From positions 62,001 through 126,000 of the forward strand of contig NZ_JADOUY010000001.1 of the NCBI RefSeq assembly GCF_015752285.1: 64,000 nucleotides of DNA, in the 5' to 3' direction. Numbering within the stretch: position 1 is the stretch's first letter; each line of letters starts with the position of its first letter. Below the pieces are notes generated by a model. It did no database searches. It saw only the letters and a list, made by a program, of their open reading frames with translations, and had not been told where the DNA came from. Made by a program: the position numbers and the translations under genes. Positions 62,004 through 64,000 of this stretch are shown in pieces. The stretch is from Mycetocola_A sp015752285 (GTDB lineage Bacteria > Actinomycetota > Actinomycetes > Actinomycetales > Microbacteriaceae).

Positions 62004-62029
62004 GATGCCCTTGTTTCTGTTTCGGTGTG

Positions 62030-63022
62030 ATGACGATGCCCGCCTTTCTCGCAGTTGACGCCGGCGGCACGAGCACCCGTGCCGTGCTCGTCGAGCCGGA
62101 CGGCACCTGTCTCGGCTACGGAGTCGCCGGTGGCGGCAACCCGATCTCGGCGGGGCCGGAGCGCGCGGCATCCGCTGTCGTCGCCGCCGTCCGGTCGGCG
62201 GCGTCCGCTGCCAGGCGGTCCCCGAACGATGTCGGCGGCGGCATCCTCGCGATGGCTGGCTCTGGCGTGCACACAGACACCGCGTGGGTGTCGAACGCCC
62301 TGACGGCCGCCGGGTTCGTCGGCGACATCGAACTGCGCTCCGACCTGCTGGCTACGTTCTTCGCCGGCACCTACGAGCCGGAGGGCTATGCCCTCGTCGC
62401 CGGGACAGGGGCGGCAGGCATCCGGGTGAAGAACGGGGTCGTCGACCGTGCAGCGGACGGCCTCGGCTGGCTGCTCGCCGACGTCGGTTCGGGGTTCTGG
62501 ATCGGCCATCGCGTCGTGCGTGAGGCCGTTGCCGCCCTCGACGGCCGGGCAAAGCCCACCGCTCTCACCACACTCCTGGTCGAGGCGCTCGAGCTCGAAA
62601 CCGAGTCAGGCACCGACGCGGACGGCCGGCCAGGCGTGCTTCGCCTGGTGACGGATGCCGTCTACCGGATGCGACCTGTCGAACTCTCGCGATTCGCGCC
62701 CCTCGCGTTCCGGGCGGCTGGGGATGATGCTGCCCGGGCGATCCTCACCGACGCGGCCGCAGCCCTCGCCCGCCTGTTCGGGGCGGTGGCGTCGCCCGAC
62801 CTGACCGGCCCGCTCGTGCTCGGGGGAAGCATCCTCGCGCAGGAGAGCGTCGTGGCGGATGCCGTCGTGACGGCTGCCAGCGCATCCGGGCTCGTCTCAG
62901 AGACCCGCCAGGTGCCCGACGGTGTCATCGGGGCCGCCGTGCTCACGCTGCGGTCTGCAGGAGTCGACGTCGATGCCGATGTGTTCGAGCGGATCCGGGA
63001 CTCGCTGGGCCGGCTGCGCTGA
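62030..63022 (+). CDS. N-acetylhexosamine kinase, BadF/BadG family
   Basis: A 330-residue ATPase of the BadF/BadG/BcrA/BcrD fold, the group that contains N-acetylglucosamine and N-acetylmuramate kinases. The phosphate-binding FLAVDAGGTSTRAVLVE lies at the N-terminus, VAGTGAAGIRV and GWLLADVGSGFWIG in the middle, and VLGGSILAQE near the end. ATG 62030 or 62036 could be the start, and neither has a clear ribosome binding site. It is divergent from the NgcEFG operon and would phosphorylate the imported sugar. Deacetylase and deaminase genes (nagA, nagB) are not in the window. Confidence 0.88.
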   Translation: MTMPAFLAVDAGGTSTRAVLVEPDGTCLGYGVAGGGNPISAGPERAASAVVAAVRSAASAARRSPNDVGGGILAMAGSGVHTDTAWVSNALTAAGFVGDIELRSDLLATFFAGTYEPEGYALVAGTGAAGIRVKNGVVDRAADGLGWLLADVGSGFWIGHRVVREAVAALDGRAKPTALTTLLVEALELETESGTDADGRPGVLRLVTDAVYRMRPVELSRFAPLAFRAAGDDAARAILTDAAAALARLFGAVASPDLTGPLVLGGSILAQESVVADAVVTAASASGLVSETRQVPDGVIGAAVLTLRSAGVDVDADVFERIRDSLGRLR

Positions 63023-63047
63023 CGCGGAGCGCCGGGCGTGCGTCCGC

Positions 63048-63950
63048 TCACGCGTCGGCGAACACCGCGGACACCTGGCCGGCATCGAGCCGCCCGTCTG
63101 CGATGAGCAGGCTCCAGCCCCAAGTCGCCGAGTCGTGGGCCGCAAGGAGCCATTCCTCGTGGAAGAACGGTGCAGCGCACAGCATCGGCGTCTCGGTGCG
63201 CACGAACCAGGGGGTCGGTGCGACCGGATTCGCCGGGCAAGCGGCCATCGCCACAGTGGCGGAATCGCGGGCGAGTGCGAGCCACGGCCCGGTCTGACCC
63301 ATCGGATCGCCACCGGGCCGTGGCGTCACAACGGTGGCGTCGGTGAACGCCCCGGCGCCACGCAAGAACAGTCCGCCGTACCCGGCGTTCACCCGGCCGG
63401 CGGTGGTCGGGCTCCCGAATCGCAGGATGCCGTCGGTGATGTTGGTCCAGACGGTAGAGACATCGAGGCGCCACGCCGCGCCAGCACCCGGAACCGGAAC
63501 GACCCGTGCCAGCAAGGTCCGTTCCTCGCTGAGGAACGATCGCCCGGTCGCCGTGCTCCAGCGCAGGTGCTCGCGCATACCCTGGTCCACTGCCGTGAAG
63601 GACTCGTGGACCTGGCTGCCGTTGTTGTCGAGCTGGACATAGCCCTCCGTCCCGGTGAAGGTCACGCCACCCCACACGTTCACCGGCAGCTCTTCACCCT
63701 CCACCGCGATGTTCGACACCGCAATCGAGAGCCCCCAGTGCCAGTCATGATCGGCCGGTCGGTAGTCGCTGACGACCGTGCCGCCGAGGGTGCGGATCGG
63801 GTGCAGGTACGGCCTGGGCGATTCGATCGCCGCGACATCCGGTGCAGTGACGTAGCTCGCGAGGTTCGTCTTCCCTGAGCTGATCGACAGGCCGCCTGGG
63901 GTCTCCTGCAGTCGCGGCGGGAGTGGATCGGTGCTCGCTTCACTGCCCAT
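63048..63950 (-). CDS. DUF6807 (PmoA-like) family protein
   Basis: A 300-residue soluble protein of the DUF6807 family. Characteristic are RPYLHPIRTLGGTVVSDYRP, DHDWHWGLSIAV and VNVWGG in the first third. The ATG at 63950 has GGGAGG upstream. Members occur next to oxidoreductases in sugar-catabolic clusters of actinobacteria. The biochemical function is unknown, and the old name methane oxygenase is not supported. It converges with the kinase gene after a 25-bp gap, so it belongs to a gene group that continues beyond the right edge. Confidence 0.85.
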   Translation of the reverse strand: MGSEASTDPLPPRLQETPGGLSISSGKTNLASYVTAPDVAAIESPRPYLHPIRTLGGTVVSDYRPADHDWHWGLSIAVSNIAVEGEELPVNVWGGVTFTGTEGYVQLDNNGSQVHESFTAVDQGMREHLRWSTATGRSFLSEERTLLARVVPVPGAGAAWRLDVSTVWTNITDGILRFGSPTTAGRVNAGYGGLFLRGAGAFTDATVVTPRPGGDPMGQTGPWLALARDSATVAMAACPANPVAPTPWFVRTETPMLCAAPFFHEEWLLAAHDSATWGWSLLIADGRLDAGQVSAVFADA

Positions 63951-63988
63951 CGACGTGCCTCCCTGACGGTTGAGGCTCCCACGATAAC

Positions 63989-64000
63989 AGGGAAAGCGTT
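63989..64000. promoter_or_regulatory. Possible LacI-type operator half at the window edge
   Basis: The window ends in AGGGAAAGCGTT, the left half of a typical GGGAAAGCG(C/T)TTTCCC-like LacI site, 39 bp upstream of the DUF6807 gene. The right half is outside. Confidence 0.3.

Noticed and set aside
1..64000. Insertion sequences, prophage, integrase or conjugation genes
   Set aside because: No transposase, integrase, phage structural or transfer gene motif was found on either strand.

Overview
The window is high-GC DNA from an actinobacterium, most likely the family Microbacteriaceae. The evidence is the ffs / tRNA-Ser(GGA) / dnaX-recR / lysC-asd neighbourhood, a LysC with a 172-residue internal beta-subunit start like that of Corynebacterium, many GTG starts, an actinobacterial LAxTG sorting signal on a secreted xylanase, and a strong excess of the word GCATCC/GGATGC. 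This rests on gene content only; no database search was run.

Layout. 1-8.8 kb (minus strand): a sensor histidine kinase cut by the window edge, asd, lysC, recR, dnaX, and a second histidine kinase of the same architecture whose start overlaps the ackA stop. 8.8-14.6 kb: ackA, pta and xfp, the phosphoketolase-acetate route. 14.8-18.3 kb: a 1184-residue modular GH10 xylanase with a signal peptide and a C-terminal LANTG sorting signal. 18.6-18.9 kb: the SRP RNA gene (minus) and tRNA-Ser(GGA) (plus), divergent. 19-24 kb: a PH-like membrane protein, a GNAT enzyme, a DinB/VOC pair, a StrB-like kinase and a HerA-like ATPase with a long Ala-rich extension. 24.5-31.5 kb: an alditol oxidase, a PAP2-GNAT-NSAR/OSBS operon, and a GH51 arabinofuranosidase with its LacI regulator. 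31.5-35.4 kb: YbdD/CstA and a Bcr/CflA exporter.

35.7-56.7 kb is a carbohydrate locus: a ROK regulator, GH31 alpha-xylosidase, GH42 beta-galactosidase, an L-fucose-dehydrogenase-like aldo/keto reductase, ABC importer 1, a LacI regulator, GH95 alpha-L-fucosidase, ABC importer 2, an acetylxylan-esterase-family protein, xylA and xylB. Four near-identical LacI-type palindromes (core AAACGTTT) sit in front of importer 1, the lacI gene, importer 2 and the esterase, which points to one regulon. The enzyme set fits import of acetylated, fucosylated xyloglucan-type oligosaccharides and stepwise removal of acetyl, fucose, galactose and xylose in the cytoplasm. XylAB would pass xylose to xylulose 5-phosphate, which the phosphoketolase, Pta and AckA could turn into acetate and ATP. 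No beta-glucosidase and no ABC ATPase is present, so the backbone-cleaving step and the importer motor must lie elsewhere.

56.8-64 kb holds an N-acetylglucosamine/chitobiose-type importer (NgcEFG), a SIS-domain protein, an RpiR regulator, a divergent N-acetylhexosamine kinase and a DUF6807 protein. Two families of intergenic inverted repeats, each with two copies, lie at 7.05/56.8 kb and 24.4/53.8 kb. No insertion sequence, prophage or CRISPR array was seen.
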